Assembly (NCBI RefSeq): GCF_018448905.1
Contig: NZ_RCWA01000011.1
Coordinates: forward strand, 1 to 64,000
Length of the DNA stretch: 64,000 nucleotides
Direction: 5' to 3'
Origin: Photorhabdus heterorhabditis
GTDB lineage: Bacteria > Pseudomonadota > Gammaproteobacteria > Enterobacterales > Enterobacteriaceae
Shown here: positions 8,382 to 18,017 of the stretch, one piece after another
Position numbering within the stretch: position 1 is the first letter of the stretch
How the letters are laid out: each line of letters begins with the position of its first letter
Position numbers and translations under genes: made by a program
Notes under the pieces: model-generated
Seen by the model: the letters and a program-made list of their open reading frames with translations, nothing else
Told to the model about the DNA's origin: nothing
Databases searched by the model: none

Positions 8382-10043
8382 ATGGACAAAATCATTCCAT
8401 GGTGGTTACAAGGTGTCATCTATCAGATATATCCTAAAAGTTTTCAGGATACTACTGGTAGTGGAACCGGCGATCTGAACGGTATTACTTACCGGCTTGA
8501 TTATTTGAAGAAACTGGGAGTGGACGCTATTTGGGTGACTCCTTTTTACCTCTCACCACAGGTAGATAATGGCTATGATGTCGCTGATTATTGTTCGATT
8601 GACCCGGCTTACGGTTCAATGGATGATTTTAAGCGTTTGGTCGATGAAGCACATCAACGTGATATCCGTATCATCGTGGATATTGTTTTCAACCATACAT
8701 CCACTCAGCATCCTTGGTTCAAACAAGCACAGGACATTAATAGCCCTTACCGGCAATATTACATCTGGCGGGATGGAATACCGGGGACTCCGCCTAATAA
8801 TTGGGTGTCAAAATTTGGCGGCAATGCTTGGGAGTGGCATGAGGAAAGCAACCAGTATTATTTACACTTGTTTGCCGCTGAGCAGGCTGATCTAAACTGG
8901 GAGCATGAACCAGTACGGGCTGAACTTAAAAAGATTTGTGAATTTTGGGCTAACCTTGGCGTTGATGGGTTCCGTCTGGATGTTATCAATCTGGTTTCTA
9001 AGCAGCAGGATTTTCCTGAAGCAACAGAGGGAGATGGGCGTCAATTCTATACCGATGGTCCGCGTATTCATGAGTTTTTGCAGGAAATAAACAGAGAGGC
9101 ATTTCAGCCTGCGGGGGTGATGACTGTCGGGGAGATGTCTTCTACTTCCCTGGAAAATTGCCAGCGCTATTCCTCGTTAGATGGTGAAGAGCTATCGATG
9201 GTTTTTGCTTTTCATCACTTGAAAGTCGATTACCCCAATGGCGAAAAATGGGTCATTGCGCCACCTGATTTTATTGAATTGAAGAAAATTTTTGCTAAGT
9301 GGCAGCAAGGAATGCATGGACGAGCGTGGAATGCTCTGTTCTGGTGTAATCACGATCAACCGCGGATTGTTTCACGTTTTGGTGGTGAAGGAGCATTACG
9401 GGTTCCATCTGCTAAAATGTTGGCAATGGTGTTGCATGGTATGCAAGGAACTCCTTACATCTATCAAGGGGAAGAATTGGGGATGACTAACCCTAATTTT
9501 TCTCAAATTGAAGATTATCGGGATATAGAAAGTTTAAATATTTATCAGGAGAAGATTGAGCTGGGCGATGATAAAGAAAAAATCTTATCGGTCTTAGCGA
9601 AGAAATCTCGTGATAATGGGCGAACGCCGATGCAATGGAATGCAACTCATAATGCAGGATTTACTCAGGGGGAACCGTGGCTCGCGCTAAATAGTGATTA
9701 CCAGGAAGTAAATGCTGAAAACGCTATGCAGGATGATGATTCAGTTTTTCATTGTTATGCACGCTTAATAAAGTTGCGTAAGGAATATCCTGTACTGACT
9801 TATGGCAGCTATGAAGACTTATTGCCATCTCATCCTTCTCTTTGGTGTTATGTTCGTCGTTGGGAAAATCAAACGTTATTGGTTATCGCCAATCTCAGCG
9901 CGGAAGTACAGGAATGGTCACTGGATGCTGCTTTATCCCATTGCTCGTGGGTTAAATTATTGGGGAATTATCCTGAACGTCAGCTACCTGCAAAAAACAT
10001 ACAGTTACAACCTTATGAAGCCGTTTATTGGTTAGCGGAGTAA
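8382..10043 (+). CDS. treC: trehalose-6-phosphate hydrolase (GH13)
   Basis: 553 residues. A glycoside hydrolase family 13 barrel with the conserved regions in order: VDIVFNHTS, DGFRLDVIN (nucleophile Asp near 201), a GEMSS block with the acid/base Glu, and CNHDQPR. It splits trehalose-6-phosphate into glucose and glucose-6-phosphate in the cytoplasm. ATG 8382 fits the family start (MDKIIPWWLQGVIYQIYPKSF), while a TTG one codon earlier is possible. It lies 76 bp after treB and ends the tre operon. Confidence 0.95.
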   Translation: MDKIIPWWLQGVIYQIYPKSFQDTTGSGTGDLNGITYRLDYLKKLGVDAIWVTPFYLSPQVDNGYDVADYCSIDPAYGSMDDFKRLVDEAHQRDIRIIVDIVFNHTSTQHPWFKQAQDINSPYRQYYIWRDGIPGTPPNNWVSKFGGNAWEWHEESNQYYLHLFAAEQADLNWEHEPVRAELKKICEFWANLGVDGFRLDVINLVSKQQDFPEATEGDGRQFYTDGPRIHEFLQEINREAFQPAGVMTVGEMSSTSLENCQRYSSLDGEELSMVFAFHHLKVDYPNGEKWVIAPPDFIELKKIFAKWQQGMHGRAWNALFWCNHDQPRIVSRFGGEGALRVPSAKMLAMVLHGMQGTPYIYQGEELGMTNPNFSQIEDYRDIESLNIYQEKIELGDDKEKILSVLAKKSRDNGRTPMQWNATHNAGFTQGEPWLALNSDYQEVNAENAMQDDDSVFHCYARLIKLRKEYPVLTYGSYEDLLPSHPSLWCYVRRWENQTLLVIANLSAEVQEWSLDAALSHCSWVKLLGNYPERQLPAKNIQLQPYEAVYWLAE

Positions 10044-10057
10044 TTTAGGTTTAAAAC

Positions 10058-10094
10058 GACAACAAAAAAGTTCATTGGTAACTTTTTTGTTGTC
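10058..10094 (+). terminator. treC terminator
   Basis: A perfect 15-bp stem from GACAACAAAAAAGTT to AACTTTTTTGTTGTC with a 7-base loop; the T-run lies within the stem. It is likely active on both strands. Confidence 0.75.
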
Positions 10095-10239
10095 AATTGA
10101 CATCCTCGCCCACCTTCGAGCTTTGTGGCTCAGAATCAGGAAAATCTTACTTTTTATGGAACTTTTCATCATTAAAATGATCTGATCATCATCTTTCATA
10201 AAAAAGTGAGCTTGACGATAATTATTTCAAAGAATGTAT

Positions 10240-10577
10240 CAATGACATACCTGTCTTGTTCCGTGCGCTGACATTAATAAGAAAACATGAATTAATGGAT
10301 GTTATTTTTCTGGTTTGCTCGGCTGTTGTGAGTGGTGTTTCTGGCTGGAAATCTATTCAGGGATTTGGCGAGTGACAATTTAAGTGGCTTAAACAGCACA
10401 CTGCTTTTACTCCCGACATTCCCTGCTGACACTGTGTTGCTAATATTATCAAGGTCATTGATAGTGATGCCTTTGATTGAAAACCTACATCCTTGGATCA
10501 ATCATCGTCGGATCAGCGAAGGGAAAAGTGTCATCGTGATTGATGGAAAAACGTTGTGGGGAGTTAGTCAATCATAA
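10240..10577 (+). pseudogene. ISAs1-family transposase fragment, frameshifted
   Basis: Joining two frames gives the N-terminal third of an ISAs1 (H-repeat) transposase: an NDIP start, then HELMDVIFLVCSAVVSG and SGWKSIQGFGE, then after stops and a shift ISEGKSVIVIDGKTLWG, the hallmark GE-V-AIDGKTLRG block. At least three in-frame stops are present and the C-terminal two thirds are missing. No intact terminal repeats were found. The spacer 10095-10240 holds nothing else I can name. Confidence 0.7.
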
Positions 10578-10630
10578 TGCATAAAATTCATTTGTTATGG
10601 TATTGTTAACTATGTAAGGATGGCAACACT

Positions 10631-11788
10631 ATGAAAAAAGTTCTTTTCTTAGCTATAGGTATGTTTGCTCTGGGTTTTGATGCCTATATTATCGCTGGAC
10701 TTGTGCCGGGAATTAGTGATAGTTATCAAAAAAGCGTTTCTCAAGTAGGACAATCTGTAAGTATATTTACTTTATGTTATGCAATCTCTGCCCCTCTATT
10801 TGCTTCACTTTTAGCAGGTAAGCCTATAAAAAAAGTCCTATTAACTTCTATAATAATTTTTGGACTTGCGAATGCATTAACCGCAGTTTCTCCAAATTTT
10901 TCTGTGTTTTTGATATCAAGAGCGATTGCCGGTGTTGGTGCCGGTTTGTTTTCACCATTAGCTGTGGCTGGAGCAACTATGCTAGTGCCTGTGGAAAAGA
11001 AAGGGCGGGCACTTGGCTTAACGATAGGTGGTATGAGTATGGGAACTGTATTAGGTGTTCCTATGGGGCTTTATATCGCTGACCAATTGAATTGGCAATC
11101 TGCAATGTGGTTTGTTGTTGTTCTTAGTTTAATTTCAGCTTTAAGTATCTTTAAATTTTTACCACATGTTCCAGTTATTGCGCCACCGGCTATGAAAGAA
11201 AGAATTGCAATGTTTTTAGATAAAAGAGTTGCTGTCACTGTATTAATAACGTTCTTTGCAAGTATTGCAAGCTTAGGTTTATACACCTATTTATCTCCAT
11301 TATTACAGGATCTTAATAACTTAAGTAATTTAGCATTATATTTATGGGCTTGGGGATTAGGTGGTTTGTTTGGTAGTCTATCAATTGGGTATTTAATTGA
11401 CTACTTTAAAGCGCCAAAAATTTTAATGACAATTATTTTAATTATTCTAACATGTTCTGTCATATGCATCCCAGTAATGATTAATCTATCGTTTATAAAA
11501 TATTTGCCGTTTTTCATATGGGGAGCTATGGGATGGGCATCAGGAGCTCCTCAGCAACACATTTTATTATCTTATCAGCCTAAACACGGAAGTGCTGCCG
11601 TTGCTCTCAATAGTTCGGTTAACTATCTAGGAAGTTCGGTAGGAGCCTCATTGGGTGGCGTAATTATATCTCTGGGAATGGGGACCATGGCTCTAATTTA
11701 TTTTGCAGTTCTCTCTATGGTAATTTCATTAGGCCTTCAGTTCTATAGTATGAAAAGTAATGCTTTTAAGATAGTAAATACTAAGTAA
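10631..11788 (+). CDS. MFS efflux transporter (DHA1 family)
   Basis: 385 residues, about 12 membrane segments, beginning MKKVLFLAIGMFALGFDAYIIAG as in AraJ/YdhP/Cmx-type drug-proton antiporters, with an RA-AGVGAGLFSPLA segment near residues 97-112. Probable export of a drug or small metabolite across the inner membrane; substrate unknown. It is the only intact gene in a 4-kb belt of transposase fragments, is more AT-rich in third positions than treBC, and ends at its own hairpin. This suggests acquisition. Confidence 0.8.
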   Translation: MKKVLFLAIGMFALGFDAYIIAGLVPGISDSYQKSVSQVGQSVSIFTLCYAISAPLFASLLAGKPIKKVLLTSIIIFGLANALTAVSPNFSVFLISRAIAGVGAGLFSPLAVAGATMLVPVEKKGRALGLTIGGMSMGTVLGVPMGLYIADQLNWQSAMWFVVVLSLISALSIFKFLPHVPVIAPPAMKERIAMFLDKRVAVTVLITFFASIASLGLYTYLSPLLQDLNNLSNLALYLWAWGLGGLFGSLSIGYLIDYFKAPKILMTIILIILTCSVICIPVMINLSFIKYLPFFIWGAMGWASGAPQQHILLSYQPKHGSAAVALNSSVNYLGSSVGASLGGVIISLGMGTMALIYFAVLSMVISLGLQFYSMKSNAFKIVNTK

Positions 11789-11796
11789 AAATCTAA

Positions 11797-12180
11797 AAAT
11801 CCGCCTTCATAGAAGGCGGCATTAATTTCGCTCCAGATGGTTGCTATCAGTTCAGATTCTTAGAGCTTTCACCGAAGATAATTGATTATACAAATGCTCA
11901 TGTTTTTCCGGACATTTCACATATTCCTTATCATTCCTTCATTTATCGGTCCTGTTCTCAAAATATGTATTTAGGATTTCCTTGTATAGTACAATTTAGT
12001 CCTAGGGCTGGATCTAACTTATTTTATGTGGTTGATTTGGTCATAAACAGACTAAATCAAGATAAAAAAACACACACCCTCTATCGAAGCGGTACAGGAA
12101 GAAAGACGTTATTAATGTTGTTGAGAATGTCCAATTTCAAGCTTGTTGGTTGGTGCTTGGATATGCTGATTCACAAATAG
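11797..12180 (+). other. unrecognised decaying frame
   Basis: A frame open for about 127 codons, with its first ATG only at 11965 (71 codons). The translation looks protein-like (FRFLELSPKIIDYTNAHVF; YLGFPCIVQFSPRAGSN) but I do not recognise it, there is no ribosome site, and it overlaps the preceding terminator. It is probably a remnant. The remainder up to 12380 shows nothing I can name. Confidence 0.3.
11801..11825 (+). terminator. terminator after the MFS gene
   Basis: CCGCCTTC and GAAGGCGG form an 8-bp stem with a 3-base loop. The following bases (CATTAATTT) are only moderately T-rich. Confidence 0.6.
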
Positions 12181-12381
12181 CCTTTTAGACGGTAGTGAGT
12201 GGCAAACATGTAATTTGATATTCTCTTGGTTTTTCATCCGCTCCTGAGCCCATAACTGGCGGCAATGGCTTAAGAATTTGATCAGGCAATCGTGATGGGT
12301 TGAAAAGTTTGCCCGATAATCCGGTAATAAGATTTATTAATAGTCGGGATGACCAGAGAACAAGACTGGTTTTGAGTCCTC

Positions 12382-12624
12382 TTGATGATATTTGAAGAAT
12401 CATCTTCTCTCATTGAGCTACGTAATCGGGTGACTGACATGTTGCCACGAGTTGATTTGCTGGAACTCATACTGGAAATTGATGTACGAACTAAATTCAC
12501 GGAAGCATTTACCCGTGTATCAGAAGGTTCTGTTCGTGTTAAAGATCTGAATATCAGCATTTGTGTCATATTGATGGCGGAGGCCTGTAATACAGGCCCT
12601 AAGCAACTGACAAATCTTGTTTAA
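12382..12624 (+). pseudogene. Tn3-family transposase fragment
   Basis: The translation has the Tn3 transposase signature around VDLLELILEIDVRTKFTEAF, then FTRVSEGSVRVKDLNISICV and LMAEACN; intact Tn3 transposases have DLPELLLEV-TGF-FTHVSEG and LLAEACN. Only about 75 of roughly 1000 residues remain. No 38-bp inverted repeats were seen nearby. Confidence 0.75.
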
Positions 12625-12806
12625 AATGATAGGTTTGTTTTTTCATAATGAAAAATGTTGTGAGCCATTTTCCTGTTTAGGCCAATTTGCTTGCCTTCCA
12701 AGGTGCTTTCCTCCTCTGGCGTCAAATACCACTTCTAACTTAAGATAAAAATAACAAAACGTTAACACCCCCTAGCTTCAACATCTTAAATACATGATCC
12801 TGTTTT

Positions 12807-13478
12807 CTACCCTAATCTCCCAAATCCACTTTTTTCGCTTAATAAAATTCTCTCTTTTGAAAAATTATATTTTACTTTATAGAATTTTGGTTTCTTAGAA
12901 TCAATTTCATTGAGTAATTTTTGAAGGCGTATGGCATCCTCTAGAGTAGGAAAGTCAAAAATAGGTTTTTTTTCCATCATAATAAAATCTGTAACATCTT
13001 TGACAACATTAACAACTCTCTCTATTTTTCTATCTCCATTATATTCATGATCAAGGGAATTAAAGTGCAAGATTTCTTCAGTTTTAATACTAGTTTCGGT
13101 CCAAATTCTTACCGAATCTTCATACCAGTTTGGCGTATCAAAAGCTAATTGGGAAAAAATTAATTGATTATGTATATCTTGAAAAACAAAGTCTAATTCT
13201 CTTCTTCTAAATAGATTTACAAAACTGCTATATCCTGTGACTACAGCCCCATTTATTTCACCTATAATAAAAGTACTATCTGGTATTTCGTCTCCAGATA
13301 TAGAATAGTCAGATTTTATACCTTGAATGTAATTTAGGTTTAATGAATGTTCAAGGTTGATCCATTGAATTAGATCTAATGGATGTATGATTTCACTAAT
13401 AACTCCCGTTGTTGGACGATAATCATTAATTCTATTTTTTTCCCACAGAAAATTTGCTCTTATTATGTGAATCCAAGG
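12807..13478 (-). pseudogene. Gfo/Idh/MocA-like oxidoreductase, C-terminal remnant without a start
   Basis: The minus frame is open for 223 codons from a stop at 13479-13481, but the upstream two thirds contain no ATG, GTG or TTG; the first possible start is a TTG at 13070. The segment WEKNRINDYRPTTGVISEII followed by HPLDLIQW resembles the start of the C-terminal domain of Gfo/Idh/MocA sugar or amide oxidoreductases. The Rossmann NAD domain is absent. I read it as a 5'-deleted gene. Family call moderate; substrate unknown. Confidence 0.45.
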
Positions 13479-13778
13479 TTAAAAATTAATTAAACACCCT
13501 TATTAACCATATATAAAAATAATATTTATCTTTTGGTAATTATTTACAAATAAAATATTTTTTATATTTTTAATTGTTTATAAATTCATTATTTTTTCTA
13601 CTAATATTATAAATAATTAGTTATTTGTTTAATAATTAAACTAAATATTAAGTAGCCGATTATGCATTAACTAAACTTGCTATGATAAATACTCTCTTAG
13701 TTATGAAGAACCTGTTTTGCTTTTCCTTAGACAGAACTTTTGGGGTCATTTCACCTGCTGGAGGCTTTGGAGTCACAA
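13479..13778. other. AT-rich spacer, no feature seen
   Basis: About 300 bp, strongly AT-rich, with no frame or repeat I can support. It lies between the headless oxidoreductase and transposase fragments. Confidence 0.5.
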
Positions 13779-13823
13779 ATGAAACGTTATTCACCTGAAT
13801 TTAAATTGGAAGCTGTTGAATAG
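13779..13823 (+). pseudogene. IS3-family OrfA N-terminal remnant
   Basis: ATG opens MKRYSPEFKLEAVE and then stops. This is the typical beginning of an IS3-family OrfA helix-turn-helix protein (K-YSPEFK-EAV). Everything after 14 residues is lost. Confidence 0.6.
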
Positions 13824-13989
13824 GTTATTTAATTTAACCGCTCAACGAAGTTTTCCGTTTCACTGTTCCTGAAAAAACCAATACCGGGACTCTGGCAGCA
13901 TAGGTAACCTTAGATTTGTATAAGGTAATCGATCTCAGTGGGTGTTAGATTAAAACTCGGTTTTTGGGTTGGAAAATATATGAACTACA

Positions 13990-14385
13990 AACCAGCCTGT
14001 TGGTTGATGCTGCTTCCGGCTAGCCAACGGTCCTGATAGCATATTTACTGACGGATAATACTAGGTATCACTCGGCTCTGAGTGATACCCGGCTGTCCGG
14101 TAAACTCATCTGGATGCATCGGCTAGTATCAACCAGATTGAAGCACGGGAACTGGGCAAAACATTGATTCATGTGATTGGCAGGGAAGGTGATTTGGTGG
14201 GACATCTGTGTTAATTCAGTTCGCAGGGATTCCGGTGGTTAAGCAGCGGAAAAGAAGGCTACTAGGTTGACTATCAGAGCGAACCGCAAATACTTGTTCA
14301 AGTGGCAGAGGATCTGTCTTTTCACGTGGCTGGCTTGGTTGTTTATAAAGGCGAGAAAGAGGATTTGGTGATGTATAGCTACCTA
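13990..14385 (+). pseudogene. IS4-family transposase remnant
   Basis: Two frames with stops give LLVDAAS, PTVLIAYLLTD, then QIEARELGKTLIHVIGREGD (normally a VIDRE-D catalytic block), QGFRWL and VAEDLSFHVAGLVVYKGEKE, all in IS4-transposase order. At least three stops and one shift interrupt it, and the catalytic Asp of the IDRE motif has become Gly. Non-functional. Confidence 0.7.
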
Positions 14386-14434
14386 TGCATCTTTATATTA
14401 TGCCGGTGAGAGCATCCTTTCGAGGTAAAAGATA

Positions 14435-14468
14435 GAATTGCAGGCTCAAAGGATATCGCCTGCAATTC
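14435..14468 (-). terminator. suhB terminator
   Basis: GAATTGCAGGC and GCCTGCAATTC form an 11-bp perfect stem just beyond the suhB stop; on the minus strand it is followed by TATCTTTTACC. Confidence 0.7.
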
Positions 14469-14491
14469 CTGCTTTAAATATTGGCTTTGAA

Positions 14492-15295
14492 TTAACGTTT
14501 CAATGCTTCTGATAATTCATCACGCATTTCGGCCAGAATATCTTTAACAACGCGTGGATTACCCGCAACAAGATTACCGGAATGAATGTAATTATGGCCG
14601 CCAACGAAATCAGTAATGATACCGCCAGATTCACGAACTAATAGTTCACCGCCCATAAAATCCCACGGCTTTAGGCCAATTTCAAAGTAACCATCAACCC
14701 GGCCAGCCGCAACATAAGCCAGATCCAGCGCTGCTGAACCTGTACGGCGGAAGTCAGCGCAACGCACAAATAATTTGCCAAGAGTATTAATGAAAACAGT
14801 GGAATGCTGTTTTGCTTTAAATGGAAAACCTGTTGCCAGAATAGTGCCATCCAGATCGCGGGCATTGGTGCCACGCAGACGGTAACCATTCAACTGTGCA
14901 CCTTGACCACGGGTTGAGGTGAAAAGCTCATTGCGCATTGGATCATAAACAACGGCAACTTCGGTACGGCCTTTAATGCGAACTGCAATAGAAACAGCGA
15001 AATGGGGGAGACGTTTGATAAAGTTAGTGGTGCCATCCAGTGGATCGATTACCCATTGAATATCATCATCTTCGCCTGCTAGTTCGCCACTTTCTTCCGT
15101 AATAATCGTGTGTTTAGGATAAGATTTGCGGATAACGTCGATAATCAGCGCTTCTGCGGCTTTGTCAATGTTGGTCACAAAGTCGTTATTACCTTTTTGA
15201 CTCGCTTCAACCGCGTCAGGAGTTTCATAATTCTTGGCAATCAGGTTGCCGGCCTTACGCGCAGCGCGTATGGCGATGGTCAGCATCGGATGCAT
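14492..15295 (-). CDS. suhB: inositol-1-monophosphatase, Nus-factor SuhB
   Basis: 267 residues, as in E. coli. Metal-binding motifs are EE near 67-68, DPLDGTTNF near 84-92, and WDFMGGELLVRESGG near 212-226. It dephosphorylates inositol-1-phosphate and, in enterobacteria, acts with NusA and the rRNA antitermination complex. It is divergent from trmJ across 125 bp, the usual arrangement. Confidence 0.96.
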   Translation of the reverse strand: MHPMLTIAIRAARKAGNLIAKNYETPDAVEASQKGNNDFVTNIDKAAEALIIDVIRKSYPKHTIITEESGELAGEDDDIQWVIDPLDGTTNFIKRLPHFAVSIAVRIKGRTEVAVVYDPMRNELFTSTRGQGAQLNGYRLRGTNARDLDGTILATGFPFKAKQHSTVFINTLGKLFVRCADFRRTGSAALDLAYVAAGRVDGYFEIGLKPWDFMGGELLVRESGGIITDFVGGHNYIHSGNLVAGNPRVVKDILAEMRDELSEALKR

Positions 15296-15420
15296 GGGGT
15301 ATCTTCCACTAGGATGTTAAAGAACGGATAATTAATCGGCGCGCAGTATAGCAGTAGTTCGGAAAAATGACTAATACTGTGTTAAGATATTTGATTCTTA
15401 TAACTAGTCCAGAAGTTGTC

Positions 15421-16146
15421 ATGTTAGAAAATATCCGCATTATCTTGGTTGAAACTTCCCACACTGGGAATATGGGTTCAACTGCCCGGGCAATGAAAAC
15501 AATGGGATTAACCAATCTTTATTTGGTTAATCCCTTGGTTCAGCCAGATTCTCATGCGATTGCCCTTTCTGCGGGTGCCAGCGACGTTATTGGTAATGCG
15601 ACTATTGTTGATAGTTTGGATAAAGCTTTGGCTGGTTGCGAACTGGTAATTGGCACCAGTGCTCGTTCAAGAACCCTTTCATGGCCGATGGTCGAACCTC
15701 GTGAATGTGGTGAACGGAGTGTTCAAGAAGCAGAACATGCACCTGTTGCTATTGTCTTTGGGCGTGAGCGTGTAGGGCTAACTAATGAAGAATTGCAGAA
15801 GTGTCATTATCATCTGAATATCCCGACTAACTCAGAATACAGTTCATTAAATCTGGCAATGGCGGTTCAGCTTGTGAGTTATGAAATCCGTATGGCCTAT
15901 CTCGCGCGTCAGGATAAAGTTGAGCAGGAAACAAATGAGACTGAATATCCATTAGTTGATGATATGGAGCGTTTTTATCATCACCTTGAACAGGTATTAC
16001 ATGATTCTGGTTTCATCAGGAAAGCACATCCAGGCCAAATAATGAATAAATTAAGACGGCTTTTTACCCGTGCTCGTCCAGAGATGCAGGAACTGAATAT
16101 TCTGCGTGGCATACTGACCTCGGTTGAAAAATGGGCGAAGAAATAG
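15421..16146 (+). CDS. trmJ: tRNA (cytidine/uridine-2'-O-)-methyltransferase TrmJ
   Basis: 241 residues from ATG 15421 ([20 protein letters not shown]), matching the family start; the frame extends upstream without a better start. A SPOUT-class methyltransferase with the knot motifs [12 protein letters not shown] and [10 protein letters not shown]. It methylates the 2'-O of nucleotide 32 in several tRNAs using SAM. It lies just upstream of iscR, and its stop codon is inside the first IscR-like repeat. Confidence 0.95.
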   Translation: MLENIRIILVETSHTGNMGSTARAMKTMGLTNLYLVNPLVQPDSHAIALSAGASDVIGNATIVDSLDKALAGCELVIGTSARSRTLSWPMVEPRECGERSVQEAEHAPVAIVFGRERVGLTNEELQKCHYHLNIPTNSEYSSLNLAMAVQLVSYEIRMAYLARQDKVEQETNETEYPLVDDMERFYHHLEQVLHDSGFIRKAHPGQIMNKLRRLFTRARPEMQELNILRGILTSVEKWAKK

Positions 16147-16191
16147 TTGAGTAAATTACTAGGTTAAATAGTTGACTAAAATACTCAGGAA
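16143..16191 (+). promoter_or_regulatory. two tandem type-1 IscR sites
   Basis: Two 24-bp direct copies, 16143-16166 and 16168-16191, share ATAGTTGA-TAAA-TACT and resemble type-1 IscR boxes (ATASYYGACT with a mirrored right arm). They lie 40-90 bp before iscR, where autoregulation by [2Fe-2S]-IscR is known in E. coli. Confidence 0.7.
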
Positions 16192-16233
16192 TGACACAAT
16201 TTCATTCATATTTCACCACGGGGTAATTCATTT

Positions 16234-16728
16234 ATGAGATTGACATCTAAAGGGCGTTATGCAGTAACTGCCATGCTTGATGTGGCGTTACACTCACAAG
16301 AAGGTCCGGTGCCCTTGGCCGACATTTCTGAGCGTCAGGGTATTTCCCTCTCCTACCTTGAACAATTATTTTCTCGCTTGCGTAAAAATGGTCTGGTTTC
16401 AAGCGTCCGTGGTCCGGGTGGCGGTTATTTGCTGGGCAGAGATGCCGATAAAATTGTCGTTGCCGAAGTTATTTTCGCTGTTGATGAATCGGTAGATGCT
16501 ACCCGTTGCCAGGGTAAAGAAGGGTGTCAAGGCGGTGATCGCTGTTTGACACATGCTTTATGGCGCGATTTAAGTGATCGTATTACCAGTTTCCTGAGTA
16601 GTATTAGTTTAAAAGAATTAGTTAATAATCAAGAAGTGTTAGATGTTGCTGATCGTCAAGATAACGATAAACGCCGTACGCCTAATGGCAGAGCACAAGA
16701 AACAATTAATGTCAATCTGCGCGCATAA
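16234..16728 (+). CDS. iscR: Fe-S cluster-responsive regulator IscR (Rrf2 family)
   Basis: 164 residues. An Rrf2 winged helix-turn-helix (about 1-80) is followed by the cluster site Cys92, Cys98, Cys104 and His107. Holo-IscR represses the isc operon, while apo-IscR activates other promoters. It is first gene of iscRSUA-hscBA-fdx-iscX and probably autoregulated through the tandem sites upstream. Confidence 0.98.
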   Translation: MRLTSKGRYAVTAMLDVALHSQEGPVPLADISERQGISLSYLEQLFSRLRKNGLVSSVRGPGGGYLLGRDADKIVVAEVIFAVDESVDATRCQGKEGCQGGDRCLTHALWRDLSDRITSFLSSISLKELVNNQEVLDVADRQDNDKRRTPNGRAQETINVNLRA

Positions 16729-16777
16729 GCAGAACTTGTGATGAATTGAAGTATTAGAAGTAGGGAGCATGTAAGCA

Positions 16778-17992
16778 ATGAAATTACCCATTTATTTAGA
16801 CTACTCAGCAACGACACCGGTTGATCCGCGTGTTGCTGAAAAAATGATGCAATATCTGACCATGGACGGGGTATTTGGTAACCCGGCTTCCCGTTCTCAC
16901 CGTTTTGGCTGGCAGGCTGAAGAAGCGGTTGATATTGCCCGTAATCAGATTGCTGATTTAGTGGGTGCTGATCCGCGTGAAATTGTTTTCACTTCCGGCG
17001 CAACTGAATCAGACAATCTTGCTATTAAAGGTGCGGCTAATTTTTATCAGAAAAAAGGCAAGCACATCATCACCAGCAAAACTGAACATAAAGCGGTTTT
17101 GGATACTTGCCGTCAGCTAGAGCGTGAAGGATTTGAAGTCACTTATCTGGCACCTCAAAGCAATGGGCTGATTGATTTAAAAGATCTGGAAGCCGCAGTG
17201 CGTGATGACACTATTTTGATCTCTATCATGCACGTTAACAATGAAATTGGTGTGGTACAGGATATCGCTGCTATTGGCGAAATGTGTCGCAGTCGCAGTA
17301 TCATTTTTCATGTTGATGCCACTCAGAGCGTAGGTAAGCTGACTATCGACCTGACTAAACTGAAAGTTGATCTGATGTCTTTCTCCGCGCATAAAATTTA
17401 TGGGCCGATGGGGATTGGTGCGCTGTACGTTCGCCGTAAACCACGCATTCGTATTGAAGCTCAGCAACATGGTGGCGGTCATGAACGTGGTATGCGTTCC
17501 GGCACTTTACCTGTTCACCAAATTGTCGGTATGGGTGAAGCGTATCGCATTGCTAAACAAGAGATGGAAAGCGAATCTCAGCGTCTGCGCGGTCTGCGTT
17601 TACGCCTGTGGAATGGTATTAAAGATATCGAAGAAGTTTTCCTCAACGGCGACTTGGAACACGGCGCGCCACACATTCTGAATGTCAGCTTCAACTATGT
17701 TGAAGGCGAATCACTGATGATGTCATTAAAGGATCTGGCGGTTTCTTCGGGTTCTGCATGTACTTCCGCAAGTTTGGAACCCTCCTACGTATTGCGTGCG
17801 TTGGGTATGAATGACGAACTGGCACACAGTTCTATCCGTTTCTCTTTAGGGCGCTTTACCACGGAAGAGGAGATAGACTACGCCATTGAACTGATTCACA
17901 AATCTATTGGCCGCTTACGTGAACTTTCTCCACTGTGGGAAATGTTTAAACAAGGTGTAGATCTTAACAGTATCGAATGGTCTCATCACTAA
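16778..17992 (+). CDS. iscS: cysteine desulfurase IscS
   Basis: 404 residues, identical in length to E. coli IscS. A fold-type I PLP enzyme with the PLP lysine in [10 protein letters not shown] (about 206) and the persulfide Cys328 in [10 protein letters not shown]. It takes sulfur from cysteine and passes it to IscU, TusA, ThiI and others. It lies 49 bp after iscR. Confidence 0.98.
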   Translation: MKLPIYLDYSATTPVDPRVAEKMMQYLTMDGVFGNPASRSHRFGWQAEEAVDIARNQIADLVGADPREIVFTSGATESDNLAIKGAANFYQKKGKHIITSKTEHKAVLDTCRQLEREGFEVTYLAPQSNGLIDLKDLEAAVRDDTILISIMHVNNEIGVVQDIAAIGEMCRSRSIIFHVDATQSVGKLTIDLTKLKVDLMSFSAHKIYGPMGIGALYVRRKPRIRIEAQQHGGGHERGMRSGTLPVHQIVGMGEAYRIAKQEMESESQRLRGLRLRLWNGIKDIEEVFLNGDLEHGAPHILNVSFNYVEGESLMMSLKDLAVSSGSACTSASLEPSYVLRALGMNDELAHSSIRFSLGRFTTEEEIDYAIELIHKSIGRLRELSPLWEMFKQGVDLNSIEWSHH

Positions 17993-18017
17993 TTAAACGG
18001 CTTTGGGAGTAACAACT

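Noticed and set aside
10095-10140. TTGACATCCTCGCCCACC resembling an IS200/IS605 right end
   Set aside because: No tnpB or tnpA remnant adjoins it and the expected terminal hairpin is incomplete.
12185-12403. 72-codon minus-strand frame
   Set aside because: No motif recognised and it overlaps the Tn3 transposase fragment on the other strand.
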